A stretch of DNA of 13,450 bases from Alphaproteobacteria bacterium (GCA_016780695.1 JADHLK010000026.1:1-13450); one strand, 5' to 3'; counted from the stretch's first letter, positions 1 through 8,453 are shown. The notes: generated by a model not told the origin, from the sequence alone. A program made the numbers and translations.

Positions 1-176
1 AAAGGTTCCTTGACATATGCCAGCTTATGCTTGACTGTTTTAATTTTAGACGGCTTGAAAAAAGAGCATGGTGGCGGATTAGTCCGGTTTGACGGAATGT
101 TGAAATAAGCCATGTGGCATGAGTCAGTTATCATCTGGCCGGCCTTTTCAGGGTGGTGATTTTAACGGAGGAAAAA
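1..176. other. Leader / upstream region of the transporter cluster
   Basis: This is non-coding as far as can be seen, and A+T-richer than the genes that follow. TTGACA (10-15) and TTGACT (31-36) resemble -35 boxes, but neither has a convincing -10 box at 16-18 bp, so no promoter is assigned. The only firm signal is the strong Shine-Dalgarno GGAGG at 167-171 serving the ATG at 177. The promoter of the cluster probably lies here or just beyond the left edge. Confidence 0.4.
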
Positions 177-1223
177 ATGAAAGCATTAAGGTTACTGGCC
201 GGTATGACAGCGGCCATCGCGATGGGGGCGAGCGCCGCTGTCGCGCAAGTGAATCTGAGCGCTGAGACAGTCTCGCCTGGCGGGTCTGCTTATCTCGGCC
301 CGGCCCATCTGGCTGAAATCGCAGCCCAGCGCGGGATTGCCAATATCCAGCTGAATGATTCAGCGGTTTTGACAAATTCAGTGCAAAATGTTGCAGAAGG
401 CAAGACCGATATTGCAACCATGCCGATGATTCTGCCCTTCCTGCTTAGCCGGGGTGTTGGCCCCTATACTTCGCTTGGGCCGGAAAAGGGCAAGGAGCTG
501 GCCGCCAATCTGCGGATGCTGAATCCCTATTCCCTGGGCGTGTTTTTTATGATGGCCTATGACACTAAGGGCTTCAAAGGGTGGGATGATCTGAAAGGCA
601 AAAAGGTGATGAATGGCCCGCCGCGCGGTGCTGCTCTGAATAACGCCCGTTCGATTATCCAGATTGTGACCGGCCTGAAAGATGGCGATGGCTATACCGG
701 CGTGCAAACAGATTGGGGCCAGGTATCTGCTGTTATCACGGACGGAACCGTTGATGTAGCGGTTTTGCCAGAACTGTTCCCCAATCAGCGGGTGATTGAA
801 ATCGGCGCGGCCGGCCGGGCGACAGCCTTTCCGATTCCGAAAGCTGCTTTTGAAAGCGAGGGGATGAAGAACTATATGAAGGCGCCGGGCAATGCGCCCT
901 TTATCGCCAAGGCTGCTGATATTGATGCGGCTCTGGGTGATTCCTGGTCTGTCTCGTCAGAAGATGGCATCTTCCGCGGCATGTCCACAGTGGGCTCTAT
1001 TGGCGTGCATAAGGATATGGACGAGGAGCTGGCCTATCAGCTGACCAAGGCGTTTGTGGAAACCCTGCCGCAGCTGATGGCAAAAGCCCCGTTCGCTGCC
1101 AATGTCGGATTTGATGATCCAGCCAGCGGTGTGTGTGGCCCCAGCCCCTATAAATACCATCCGGGCGCTATCCGTGCCTGGGAAGAGGCTGGTTATTCCA
1201 TCCCTGATTGTGCCAAGCCCTGA
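177..1223 (+). CDS. TAXI-family TRAP transporter periplasmic solute receptor
   Basis: This is a periplasmic solute-binding protein of 348 residues for a tripartite ATP-independent (TRAP) transporter of the TAXI subclass, delivering ligand to the permease encoded next. The start at 177 is chosen over an in-frame GTG at 153 because GGAGG lies 5 bp upstream and because the protein then begins with a clean signal peptide: MKALR, a hydrophobic stretch, and an AVA|Q cleavage site after residue 23. The mature N-terminus (VNLSAETVSPGGSAYLG) and the later segment around GFKGWDDLKGKKV fit the TAXI fold. Two cysteines near the C-terminus (C320, C345) could form a disulphide in the periplasm. Known TAXI receptors bind carboxylates such as glutamate or glutamine; the ligand here cannot be read from sequence. 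It is first in the cluster and separated from the permease gene by a hairpin. Confidence 0.88.
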   Translation: MKALRLLAGMTAAIAMGASAAVAQVNLSAETVSPGGSAYLGPAHLAEIAAQRGIANIQLNDSAVLTNSVQNVAEGKTDIATMPMILPFLLSRGVGPYTSLGPEKGKELAANLRMLNPYSLGVFFMMAYDTKGFKGWDDLKGKKVMNGPPRGAALNNARSIIQIVTGLKDGDGYTGVQTDWGQVSAVITDGTVDVAVLPELFPNQRVIEIGAAGRATAFPIPKAAFESEGMKNYMKAPGNAPFIAKAADIDAALGDSWSVSSEDGIFRGMSTVGSIGVHKDMDEELAYQLTKAFVETLPQLMAKAPFAANVGFDDPASGVCGPSPYKYHPGAIRAWEEAGYSIPDCAKP

Positions 1224-1244
1224 TTAGGCTTGCATAAACCCGAT

Positions 1245-1285
1245 AAAGAACCCGGATTTTCCTGATGAGAATCTCCGGGTTCTTT
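1245..1285 (+). terminator. Perfect 12-bp hairpin between receptor and permease genes
   Basis: AAAGAACCCGGA (1245-1256) pairs perfectly with TCCGGGTTCTTT (1274-1285) across a 17-base loop. The 3' side continues CCTTGTTTTATTAC, which is T-rich but not an uninterrupted T run. Placed 21 bp after the receptor stop codon and 51 bp before the permease start, it could be a leaky terminator or a 3' mRNA-stabilising structure. Either would let the receptor be made in excess over the permease, as is common for binding-protein-dependent transporters. The pairing is directly seen; the function is inferred. Confidence 0.65.
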
Positions 1286-1336
1286 CCTTGTTTTATTACT
1301 TTATTACCGATGATCAAATTGACCGGGTGTTAAGCA

Positions 1337-3685
1337 ATGTCAGAAATGCCTGAAGCCGCTTCTGAAAAGACAGGTATCGCCAAAAAAATTGCCTATGGCA
1401 TGGCATTGGCGATGGTTATTGTCGGGATTGTCAATTCCATGCCCTCTATTCCGGGGCTGGATGAACTTATCCGCGACATTCTCAACAGCGAAAAATTATC
1501 GGTGCGCCGGTTTCCGCCAGAATGGTTTTATCCGCTGGTTTTTGCCTGGATGATGATTATCGTCTCGCTGCAACATTCCATGTGGCGCAGCTGGCAAGGG
1601 GCCAGCTCTCTGAAACGCGGCTTTGGCCTGTTTATGGATATCGCGCTGATTGTGGCGGCGATTACCATTTCCATTTCCTATCTGATTGAGATTTCCTCAG
1701 TCTGCCTGATAGACCGGGTTAGCGGTGACCGGGCGATGCTGATGCAGACGGCGTTGAAAGATGCGGTTGCCTTTGCCAAGGAATATGGGCTGCCTATTCC
1801 GGACAGTGTGGATGATCCCAAATGTATGAATACCACTGGCGTGTGGCTGGCCCTGATTATGGGCGTTACCATGCTGATCTTCCTTGGCTATAACATCAAG
1901 GTTTGGGGCCTGCCGCTGGTGGCCATATCGCTAGCCATAGCGCTCTATACAATTGGTACAGTGCTGGTCTGGTATTTTTTCGGGGCGGATGACATTAACA
2001 AATATGCGGTGACCAAGCTGGGCGGAGAGCCGCGCACCTTCACTGACGGTATTCCCAATGTCAATGATGCGCTGGTGAATAATTCATCCGGTATTCTGGG
2101 CCGCTTCATGCATGTTACCATTAATATTGTGTTTCCCTATATCATGCTGGGAGCACTGTTTGGTAAATCTGCCGGCGGGAAGGCACTGATCAAGCTGTCC
2201 TTCCTGCTGACCCGCAAGATGAAGGGCGGGCCGGCGCACGCGGCGATTTTCTCATCTGCCATGTTTGGCACGATCACCGGCGGGCCGGTAGTTAATGTGC
2301 TGTCCACCGGGGTTCTGACCATCCCGATGATGCTGAAGCGCGGCTTTTCCAAGGTGTTTGCAGGAGGGGTAGAGGCAGCGGCCTCGTCCGGCGGTTCGAT
2401 CATGCCGCCAGTGATGGGGGTGGCAGCCTTTATCCTGTCGGCCCTGACAGCAGTTCCCTACCGGGAGGTGATTATTGCCGCGGCCCTGCCAGCGATTGCC
2501 TATTTCTTCTGCCTGTTCCTGTCAGTTATTTTCCAGTCGCGCAAGCAGGGGATTGAGGCAGTCGGCGAGGTGTCCGAGGATATGCGCATTACCCGCGCGG
2601 ACCGGCTGCATCTGTTGCAGATTTTCCTGCCTATTTTGCTGATCCTGTTCTTGCTTTTGACCCCAAAGGATGAGGTTGGCTGCGGCTGGGCTGGCTCGCT
2701 ATTCGGGGCAGTCACGGTGATTGAGAATGGTGTCTGCCGGGCGGTAGAGGTGCCCTGGCTGCTGGAGCTGTTGCAAAACGCCGCTGGTGATGCCAGCGCA
2801 GCTGGCTGGTGGGCAGCCTTTCTGGTGGCGGTTTTGCTGTTCATTGACAAGGATTTCCGGGCCAAGCCGCGCAAATTTGTGGATGCGCTCTCAGAGTCCG
2901 GCATTACCATTGCTACCTTGTATCTAATGTTTCTGGCGGTGACCGTGATTGATGTCTGCCTGACCTTTACCGGCCTGTCAAAATATGTGGCGATTGATAT
3001 TCTGGGCTTCTTGCTGTCGCTTGATCTGGGTGGCAGCGGGTCAGTTGTGTTTCAGTTTATTGCGCTGTTTATCACGATGGTTCTCGCCGTCTTGCTGGGC
3101 ATGGGGATGCCAGCCGTGCCAGCCTATATCAATGTGGCGCTTTTGATGGGGCCGCTGCTGATTGGGCTGGGGATCGCAACCTTTACCGCGCATATGTTTA
3201 TCTTTTATTTTGCCGTTGCCTCAGCGATTACCCCGCCGGTGGCCCTGGCCGCCTTTGCCGCCTCTACCATTACCAAGGCAGACCCGATGGCGACCGGTTT
3301 TTCCTCAGTTCGCTCAGGCATTGTGCTGTTTGTTATCCCGTTTGTCTTTGCCTTTTATCCGGAATTGCTGCTGATCGATGCGGCGGTTAAGGACCCGAGT
3401 GCCGGGGCCGGAGGCGGCTATTTGCCGGGCTATGATGGCACTATCTATTGGGGCGCGCTTCTGCTGTTGCTGGGCCGGTTGGCGCTGGCGCTTTATATGG
3501 TGTCGAGTGCGCTGGCTCGTTTTGATTTTGGCGCGTTGCGGTTCACAGAAGTGCTGCTCAGACTGTTGCTGGCTGCACTCATCATCAGCGGCGACCCGGT
3601 GGTTTATACACCAGCGATTATCGCCGCGCTGGTCTGGCTGGGTTTCCATTTCTGGCAACGGCACGCTGCCGACCAGCCAGCCTGA
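1337..3685 (+). CDS. TRAP transporter fused permease (4TM/12TM type)
   Basis: This inner-membrane protein of 782 residues joins the small (DctQ-like) and large (DctM-like) TRAP permease subunits, as usual for TAXI systems; it would drive solute uptake with an ion gradient. The N-terminal part has hydrophobic segments near residues 15-36, 63-80, 97-118 and 168-185. The DctM part carries the family-typical stretches SSAMFGTITGGPVVNVLSTG (306-325), GGVEAAASSGGSIMPPVMG (343-361) and LLGMGMPAVPAYINVALLMG (586-605). Large hydrophilic loops fall at 120-165 and 442-488, with cysteine pairs C123/C163 and C449/C467. No clear Shine-Dalgarno precedes the ATG, so translation may be weak relative to the receptor. 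The next gene starts 21 bp after the stop, indicating an operon. Confidence 0.9.
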   Translation: MSEMPEAASEKTGIAKKIAYGMALAMVIVGIVNSMPSIPGLDELIRDILNSEKLSVRRFPPEWFYPLVFAWMMIIVSLQHSMWRSWQGASSLKRGFGLFMDIALIVAAITISISYLIEISSVCLIDRVSGDRAMLMQTALKDAVAFAKEYGLPIPDSVDDPKCMNTTGVWLALIMGVTMLIFLGYNIKVWGLPLVAISLAIALYTIGTVLVWYFFGADDINKYAVTKLGGEPRTFTDGIPNVNDALVNNSSGILGRFMHVTINIVFPYIMLGALFGKSAGGKALIKLSFLLTRKMKGGPAHAAIFSSAMFGTITGGPVVNVLSTGVLTIPMMLKRGFSKVFAGGVEAAASSGGSIMPPVMGVAAFILSALTAVPYREVIIAAALPAIAYFFCLFLSVIFQSRKQGIEAVGEVSEDMRITRADRLHLLQIFLPILLILFLLLTPKDEVGCGWAGSLFGAVTVIENGVCRAVEVPWLLELLQNAAGDASAAGWWAAFLVAVLLFIDKDFRAKPRKFVDALSESGITIATLYLMFLAVTVIDVCLTFTGLSKYVAIDILGFLLSLDLGGSGSVVFQFIALFITMVLAVLLGMGMPAVPAYINVALLMGPLLIGLGIATFTAHMFIFYFAVASAITPPVALAAFAASTITKADPMATGFSSVRSGIVLFVIPFVFAFYPELLLIDAAVKDPSAGAGGGYLPGYDGTIYWGALLLLLGRLALALYMVSSALARFDFGALRFTEVLLRLLLAALIISGDPVVYTPAIIAALVWLGFHFWQRHAADQPA

Positions 3686-3706
3686 GCCGCCAGAGGGGGA
3701 GAGGCG

Positions 3707-5359
3707 ATGCAACAGGCGGAGACCATCTGGCATAATGGCAGGGTGCTGACCGGCGATATGGCCAATCCGGCAGCAGAAGCGCTGGCGGTGCGCGAAGGCC
3801 GATTACTGGCGGTGGGCAGCTCTGCCGAAATTCTCAATCTGGCCGGGCCTGAAACCAAGCTGCATGATTTGCAGGGGCGGTTTGTTATGCCGGGGCTGGT
3901 GGAAAGTCATACCCACGCTTTGTGGGGGGCTTGCCGGTCGCTCTATGATATTTATGTTGGCTATGGGGCAACGCTGGATCAGCTGCTGGCTGCGGTCAAG
4001 GAGCGGGCCGAGAGCCTGCCAGCCGGAAAAATAGTTTATGGCGGGCCCTGGCAGCATGATATGCGCGCCGAGATGGGCAGCAATCCAAGGGCCCTTTTGG
4101 ATCAGATTTCCACCGAGCATCCGATTATTCTTGCCGATACCAGCCAGCATCTGGTCTGGTGCAATTCTCTGGCTCTGGCTCTGGGCGGTGTGACAAAAGA
4201 CAGCCCGGTGCCAGAAGGCGGGGTGATGGAGCGCGACCCGGCGAGCGGCGCGCCAAATGGTATTTTAGCAGAGAGTGCCACCGCCAGCGTGCGCGCCCTT
4301 ATCACCCGTAGCAAGGATGAAATGGCAGAAGCAGTGTGCTATTTTGTCAAATATTTCAATAGCATGGGATTTACCGCCTTTAAGGAGCCGATGGCCTATG
4401 AAACCGAGCTGTCAACCTATTTTGAGGCGGATAAGCGCGGTGATCTGACGCTACATACGGCGGCGCATATTGTGCGCACAAGCCCGCTGGGTGAGCAGGC
4501 GGTTCCCTATGAGGTGATGGAGAGGTTGCGCCGGGAGTATCGCAGCGAGAATCTGCATACAGATTTTGCCAAGCTGTTTCTGGATGGGGTGGCCCCCGGC
4601 TTTACCGCCTCGTTTCTGGATCCTTATCTGGCGGAAAGCGGCTATGATGTGGCCAGCCATGACCCGGATGCGACACTGCTTTTGGCCCCGGAAGATTTAT
4701 CTGCAACGGTTGCTGAGCTGGACCGGCGCGGCTTTGTGGTTAAGATGCATGCGGTCGGGGATAATGCTATCCGGCGCGGTCTGGACGCGATAGAAGCGGC
4801 GCGCAAGGCCAATGGTGCCTCTGGTCTGCGCCATGAAATCGCCCATACAAATTATGTCTCGGACGCTGATTTGGGGCGGTTCGCAGCGCTGGGGGCGATA
4901 GCTGAAATGTCGCCGAAAATGTGGTTTCCCAACCCGGCCACGCCGATTCAGACAGCCCTGCTGGGGGCAGACCGGGTGCATAAAAACCACCGGATAGCTG
5001 ACCTGCTGGCTGCCGGGGCGGAGCTGGCCTACGGCTCAGACTGGCCGGCTGCAGCCCCGGATGCCAACCCTTGGTCGGGCCTCTCTGGGATGCTTACCCG
5101 CCAGAATGCAGATAAGGCCTATCCCGGTATTCTGAACGCCGAGCAGGCTATTTCACTGGAACAGGCGCTGCCAATTTTTACCATCAATGGCGCGCGCACG
5201 CTTAGAATGGAAGACCAGACAGGCAGCCTGAAGGCTGGAAAATGGGCTGATTTTATTGTGTTGGATGCGCCGCTGGCCGAACTGGCCCCGCAAGAGATAG
5301 CAGATATGCAGGTGCGCCAGACTGTCTGGAAGGGCCAGCTGGTGCACGCGCTGGACTGA
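3707..5359 (+). CDS. Amidohydrolase family 3 protein (YtcJ-like metal-dependent hydrolase)
   Basis: This predicted cytoplasmic metal-dependent hydrolase of 550 residues belongs to the amidohydrolase-3 group, whose members include N-substituted formamide deformylase and YtcJ-like proteins. Visible metal-site motifs are the HxH in VESHTHA (H68, H70), the KLFLDG motif (K289), KMHAVGDNA (H348), RHEIAH (H376, H380) and GSDWP (D445). The length is typical. There is no signal peptide. The N-terminal residues (WHNGRVLTGD...AEALAVREGRLLAVG) form the usual small beta-sandwich that is completed by the C-terminal segment SLKAGKWADFIVLD. The start is supported by a purine-rich Shine-Dalgarno (AGAGGGGGAGAGG, 3692-3704) just upstream. 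It sits between the permease and an amidase, so hydrolysis of an imported C-N compound is likely, but the substrate is unknown. Confidence 0.87.
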   Translation: MQQAETIWHNGRVLTGDMANPAAEALAVREGRLLAVGSSAEILNLAGPETKLHDLQGRFVMPGLVESHTHALWGACRSLYDIYVGYGATLDQLLAAVKERAESLPAGKIVYGGPWQHDMRAEMGSNPRALLDQISTEHPIILADTSQHLVWCNSLALALGGVTKDSPVPEGGVMERDPASGAPNGILAESATASVRALITRSKDEMAEAVCYFVKYFNSMGFTAFKEPMAYETELSTYFEADKRGDLTLHTAAHIVRTSPLGEQAVPYEVMERLRREYRSENLHTDFAKLFLDGVAPGFTASFLDPYLAESGYDVASHDPDATLLLAPEDLSATVAELDRRGFVVKMHAVGDNAIRRGLDAIEAARKANGASGLRHEIAHTNYVSDADLGRFAALGAIAEMSPKMWFPNPATPIQTALLGADRVHKNHRIADLLAAGAELAYGSDWPAAAPDANPWSGLSGMLTRQNADKAYPGILNAEQAISLEQALPIFTINGARTLRMEDQTGSLKAGKWADFIVLDAPLAELAPQEIADMQVRQTVWKGQLVHALD

Positions 5360-5402
5360 TCATCTAGCTGAGCGGGAAATGGCCCGGCCAGAAGGGGAAT
5401 TC

Positions 5403-6863
5403 ATGTCGGAAAAACCTGCAGCCGCTTTTACCGGCCCGGAATTATGCCGCTATGAGGCGCATGAGATTGTCCGGCTGCTGGCCCGCCGTGAGATTAGCCC
5501 GAACGACCTGCTGGAAGCCAGTTTTCAGCGCATGGCAGAGGTAGAGCCGGTGATTAATGCCATGCCCACCCTTTGCCCGGAGCGCGCTTTTGCGGCGGCT
5601 GCGGCACTGGCAGACCAACAGCTCGGGCCAAAATGGCTGGGCGGCCTGCCGCTGGGGATCAAGGATTTAACGCTGGTTGAAGGGGTCAGAACAACTTTCG
5701 GAACCGCTGGGCTGGCCGATTTTATCCCGCAAAAAACTGATCCGATGGTGCGCCGGATAGAGGCGCGCGGCGGCATTGTGGTAGGCAAGAGCAATACCCC
5801 GGAAATGGGCGCGGGCGGCAATACTTTTAATGCGGTTTTTGGCCCGACACGGAACCCGTGGGATAGCAGCCTTAATCCGGGCGGCTCCTCTGGCGGGGCG
5901 GCGGCGGCCCTGGCGACTGGTGAGACTTGGCTTTCCCAGGGTTCTGATCATGGGGGCAGCCTGCGCACCCCGGCAGCTTTTTGCGGGGTGGTCGGTTTGC
6001 GGCCCTCTCCCGGGCGGGTTGCCAATCAGACCGAGGCCGGTTTCCTGATTGAGGGAACCAGCGGCCCGATGGCGCGGTCAGTGCGTGATTGTGCGCTGTT
6101 TCTGGATGTGATGGCGGATCATAATCCGCGCTCGCCGATTTCCTACCCGGGATGTGAAAGCGGCAGTTTTCAGGAGGCAGTGCTGGCCGCCTCACCCAAA
6201 ATACGGATCGGGTTCACCCCTGATTTCAATGGTCTGGCCCCAGTCGATGAGCCGGTGCGTGCGCATCTGGCAGCAGTGCTGGAAAAAATGCAAGCCGCCG
6301 GGGCAACCATAGAGGAGACCTGCCCACAGCTGGACGGGCTGGAGCGCACCTATCACACGCTGCGCGGGATCATGTGGGCGACGCTGACGCACCGGATGCC
6401 GGATAAAATCACCCGCCATTTCAAACCGGCTTTGGCAGAAAATGTCACATTTGGCCAAGGGTTGAGCATGGCTGATATAGCAGATGCCAATCTGGACCGC
6501 ACACGCCTTTATCATGCGATGGTCAGCTATTTTGAAAATTGGGATGTGCTGGCCTGTCCGGTGGTAGGCTGTCTGCCGCATCAGCAATCAGAAGAATGGG
6601 TGCGGGAAGTGGGCGGCGTGCGCTTTGAGGGTTATATGGATTGGCTGCGGCACGCTTTTTTGGCGACTGTTACCGGCCTGCCAGCTATTTCGGTGCCGGT
6701 TTGGCTGGGGCCGGGTGGCCTGCCGGTGGGGCTGCAGCTGATAGGCAAGCCGCGCGGGGAGGCCGCGCTTCTGGCAGCTGCGCGCGCGGTTGAAATGGTG
6801 GTTGGCGGCCCGTTGCCCCCGATTGATCCGATAGGGGCAGCTGATCAGGCCAGCGATGCTTGA
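5403..6863 (+). CDS. Amidase-signature family hydrolase
   Basis: This cytoplasmic amidase of 486 residues would hydrolyse a carboxamide to an acid plus ammonia or an amine. The Ser-cisSer-Lys triad is complete: K87 in LPLGIKDL, S162 in the glycine-rich GGSSGGAAAALATG, and nucleophile S186 in GSDHGGSLRTPA. The 24-residue S162-S186 spacing is the family norm. An in-frame ATG at 5379 would add eight residues (MARPEGEF). The ATG at 5403 is preferred because GAAGGGGA lies 4 bp upstream and the remaining N-terminus aligns with family starts. The gene follows the amidohydrolase by 43 bp on the same strand and precedes an aminotransferase. That order suggests it frees an amino group or acid that the next enzyme processes. 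Closest functional relatives cannot be told apart by eye (aspartyl/glutamyl-tRNA amidotransferase A-like versus general amidase), but the catabolic context favours an amidase. Confidence 0.88.
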   Translation: MSEKPAAAFTGPELCRYEAHEIVRLLARREISPNDLLEASFQRMAEVEPVINAMPTLCPERAFAAAAALADQQLGPKWLGGLPLGIKDLTLVEGVRTTFGTAGLADFIPQKTDPMVRRIEARGGIVVGKSNTPEMGAGGNTFNAVFGPTRNPWDSSLNPGGSSGGAAAALATGETWLSQGSDHGGSLRTPAAFCGVVGLRPSPGRVANQTEAGFLIEGTSGPMARSVRDCALFLDVMADHNPRSPISYPGCESGSFQEAVLAASPKIRIGFTPDFNGLAPVDEPVRAHLAAVLEKMQAAGATIEETCPQLDGLERTYHTLRGIMWATLTHRMPDKITRHFKPALAENVTFGQGLSMADIADANLDRTRLYHAMVSYFENWDVLACPVVGCLPHQQSEEWVREVGGVRFEGYMDWLRHAFLATVTGLPAISVPVWLGPGGLPVGLQLIGKPRGEAALLAAARAVEMVVGGPLPPIDPIGAADQASDA

Positions 6864-6902
6864 CGCGCCAGAGGCCCAGCCTTTACACTGAATGGACAAG
6901 GG

Positions 6903-6924
6903 CTGTTTTTAATACAAAAAACAG
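6903..6924 (+). promoter_or_regulatory. A/T hairpin in the leader of the aminotransferase gene
   Basis: CTGTTTTT (6903-6910) and AAAAACAG (6917-6924) form a perfect 8-bp inverted repeat with a 6-base spacer, ending 6 bp before the AAAGGAGG Shine-Dalgarno (6931-6938). It lies in the 80-bp gap that follows the amidase gene, the longest gap after the permease. It may be an operator or a weak RNA structure affecting translation of the next gene. Only the symmetry is seen; no regulator is identified. Confidence 0.35.
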
Positions 6925-6943
6925 AACGTTAAAGGAGGATGCC

Positions 6944-8311
6944 ATGATCGAAACCGGGGAACAGGGGCAGGTGAATTTCTTGCTGGAAAATAATGCCCGT
7001 CATGTCTGGCATCCGATGATTGATCCGAAAAAATCAGCACAGAACCCGCCGGTTATTTTTACCGCCAGTGATGGGGTTGAGGTGAGCGATATTCATGGTA
7101 ACAGCTACCTTGATTGCACCGCCAGCCTGTGGAATGTGAATGTCGGGCATAACCGGCCGGAGATCAAGCAAGCGATTATCGATCAGCTGGATAAGCTGGT
7201 CTATTACAATACTTTTGGCAATGCTTCGAACCCGCCCTCGATAAAGCTGTCTGCCCTGTTGGCTGAGATGTTGGCTGAGGAGGAGATGGTCAAGACGGTG
7301 TTTTCCTCTGGCGGATCAGACGCGGTGGAAGGGGCGTTGAAAATCGCCCGCCAATATTGGAAGCTGGTGGGCAAGCCGGAAAAGAGCAAATTTTTCTCGC
7401 TGAAAAACGCCTATCACGGGGTGCATTTTGGCGGCCTGTCCGTAGGCGGCGGCCTGCCCTGGCGGCGCGCTTTTGAGCCTGCCCTGCCGGGTTGTTTTCA
7501 TATTGATAACCCGTATCTGTATCGCAATCCCTGGACTCAGCATGCTGAGGAGTTGGGGGCTATCTGTGCCGCCAATCTGGCCCGCGAGATAGAGCATCAG
7601 GGCCCGGACACGGTGGCCGCCTTTATCGCTGAGCCGGTGCAAGGGGCGGGCGGCATGATCGTCCCACCTGCCAATTTCTGGCCGCTGGTGCGCGCGGTCT
7701 GCGATAAGTATGATATTTTGCTGATAGCAGATGAGGTGGTCACCGGCTTTGGGCGCACCGGAACGCTGTTTGGCAGCCGTCATTGGGGGGTAAAGCCGGA
7801 TATTATGTGCCTCGCCAAGGGGATTAATTCGGGCTATGTGCCGCTGGGCGCAACAATGGTGAATAAGCGCATAGAGGCGGCCTGGGAAAAGGATGATCCG
7901 ATGGCCCCGCTGATGCATGGCTATACCTATTCTGGCCATCCCTTGGCCTGTGCGGCGGCGCTCGCCAATCTGGCGATTGTGCTGGATGAGGATTTGCCGG
8001 CCAATGCGGGCGCGGTCGGGGCCTATTTCCTGGAACAGCTCGACGGGTTGCGCCGCCATGACTCTGTGGGTGATGTGCGCGGGGTCGGGCTGATGCTGGC
8101 GATTGAATTTGTTAAGGATCGGCAAACCAAAGAGCCTTACCCGCCTTTTGATCCCTATCTGATGGCGGTGCAGAAAGCCTGTATGGAGCAGGGGGTCTGG
8201 GTGCGGATTCAGGCGAATAAGATGATTTTCTCACCCCCGCTGGTCTTTACCCGCGATCATGTGGACCGCGCTGTTGCGGCGGTGGATGCGGCGCTGGCCA
8301 AAGCCGGGTAG
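6944..8311 (+). CDS. Class III PLP-dependent omega-aminotransferase
   Basis: This pyridoxal-phosphate aminotransferase of 455 residues belongs to class III (omega-amino acid/amine:pyruvate type). Key features are SSGGSDAVEGALK (121-133, phosphate-binding region), NAYHG (155-159), AEPVQGAGG (229-237), the IADEVVTGFGRTG block with D263 contacting the PLP ring nitrogen, the Schiff-base lysine K292 in CLAKGINSGYVPLG, and HGYTYSGHP (325-333). The start at 6944 is chosen because AAAGGAGG stands 5 bp before it; an in-frame ATG at 6860 would overlap the amidase and has no good ribosome site. As the last gene of the cluster it probably removes an amino group from the product of the hydrolases, giving an aldehyde or keto acid. 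The stop codon lies in what was apparently one arm of a shared terminator, now disrupted by an insertion. Confidence 0.9.
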   Translation: MIETGEQGQVNFLLENNARHVWHPMIDPKKSAQNPPVIFTASDGVEVSDIHGNSYLDCTASLWNVNVGHNRPEIKQAIIDQLDKLVYYNTFGNASNPPSIKLSALLAEMLAEEEMVKTVFSSGGSDAVEGALKIARQYWKLVGKPEKSKFFSLKNAYHGVHFGGLSVGGGLPWRRAFEPALPGCFHIDNPYLYRNPWTQHAEELGAICAANLAREIEHQGPDTVAAFIAEPVQGAGGMIVPPANFWPLVRAVCDKYDILLIADEVVTGFGRTGTLFGSRHWGVKPDIMCLAKGINSGYVPLGATMVNKRIEAAWEKDDPMAPLMHGYTYSGHPLACAAALANLAIVLDEDLPANAGAVGAYFLEQLDGLRRHDSVGDVRGVGLMLAIEFVKDRQTKEPYPPFDPYLMAVQKACMEQGVWVRIQANKMIFSPPLVFTRDHVDRAVAAVDAALAKAG

Positions 8312-8316
8312 GGGGC

Positions 8317-8325
8317 ATTATCCCC
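8317..8325 (+). repeat. Left copy of 9-bp direct repeat (putative target-site duplication)
   Basis: ATTATCCCC here is repeated exactly at 9540-9548. The flanking bases differ on both sides, so the repeat is exactly 9 bp. It lies inside the residual GGGG-CATTAT-CCCC hairpin just after the aminotransferase stop codon. Read with the right-hand junction, it marks the left edge of an inserted segment. Confidence 0.6.
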
Positions 8326-8331
8326 GATGCT

Positions 8332-8354
8332 GGCCAGCTATTTGGTCTTTTTTT
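8332..8354 (+). terminator. Hairpin plus T7 run downstream of the aminotransferase gene
   Basis: GGCCA (8332-8336) pairs with TGGTC (8343-8347), including one G-U pair, across a 6-base loop, and is followed directly by seven T residues (8348-8354). The stem is short but the T run is clean, so a rho-independent terminator for the plus-strand cluster is plausible. It lies within the inserted segment and overlaps the 3' end of a small minus-strand frame. Confidence 0.45.
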
Positions 8355-8453
8355 CCAGAAACCTGACCGCCGCCAGCAACAGCCGCGCAAATAGGTAGAG
8401 GAAAATCAGACCTATTATCATATCCAAAATTGGTATTTTCTAAGATATGTCAT
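8338..8453 (-). pseudogene. Small single-helix membrane protein, apparently frameshifted in an A run
   Basis: A minus-strand ATG at 8453-8451 begins MTYLRKYQFWI and stops at 8420-8418. A second frame (ATG 8421-8419, stop 8340-8338) reads MIIGLIFLYLFARLLLAAVR followed by FLEKKTK. If one A were added to the AAAA run just after codon 5, the two would merge into a 38-residue protein: MTYLRKIPILDMIIG, then the hydrophobic helix, then the basic tail. That is a well-formed single-pass membrane peptide. The ATG overlaps the stop of the upstream minus-strand frame (ATGA), and AGGTGG lies about 8 bp upstream, suggesting coupled translation. It is either a recent frameshift, a sequence error, or decay inside the inserted segment. 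The product is not recognised. Confidence 0.4.

Noticed and set aside
1..108. Open plus-strand frame from the left edge to a TAA at 106-108 (35 codons), possibly the tail of an upstream gene
   Set aside because: Another plus-strand frame is also open over much of the same stretch, codon use (TTA, TTG) is unlike the neighbours, and 35 open codons are expected fairly often by chance.
153..176. GTG at 153 as start of the TAXI receptor
   Set aside because: It would add eight residues before the signal peptide and would read through the GGAGG ribosome site that serves the ATG at 177.
7316..8125. Long open frame on the minus strand (269 codons) opposite the aminotransferase gene
   Set aside because: It lies wholly antisense to a clear PLP aminotransferase with intact motifs; its product has a low-complexity, His/Arg/Gln-rich composition typical of shadow frames in G/C-rich genes.
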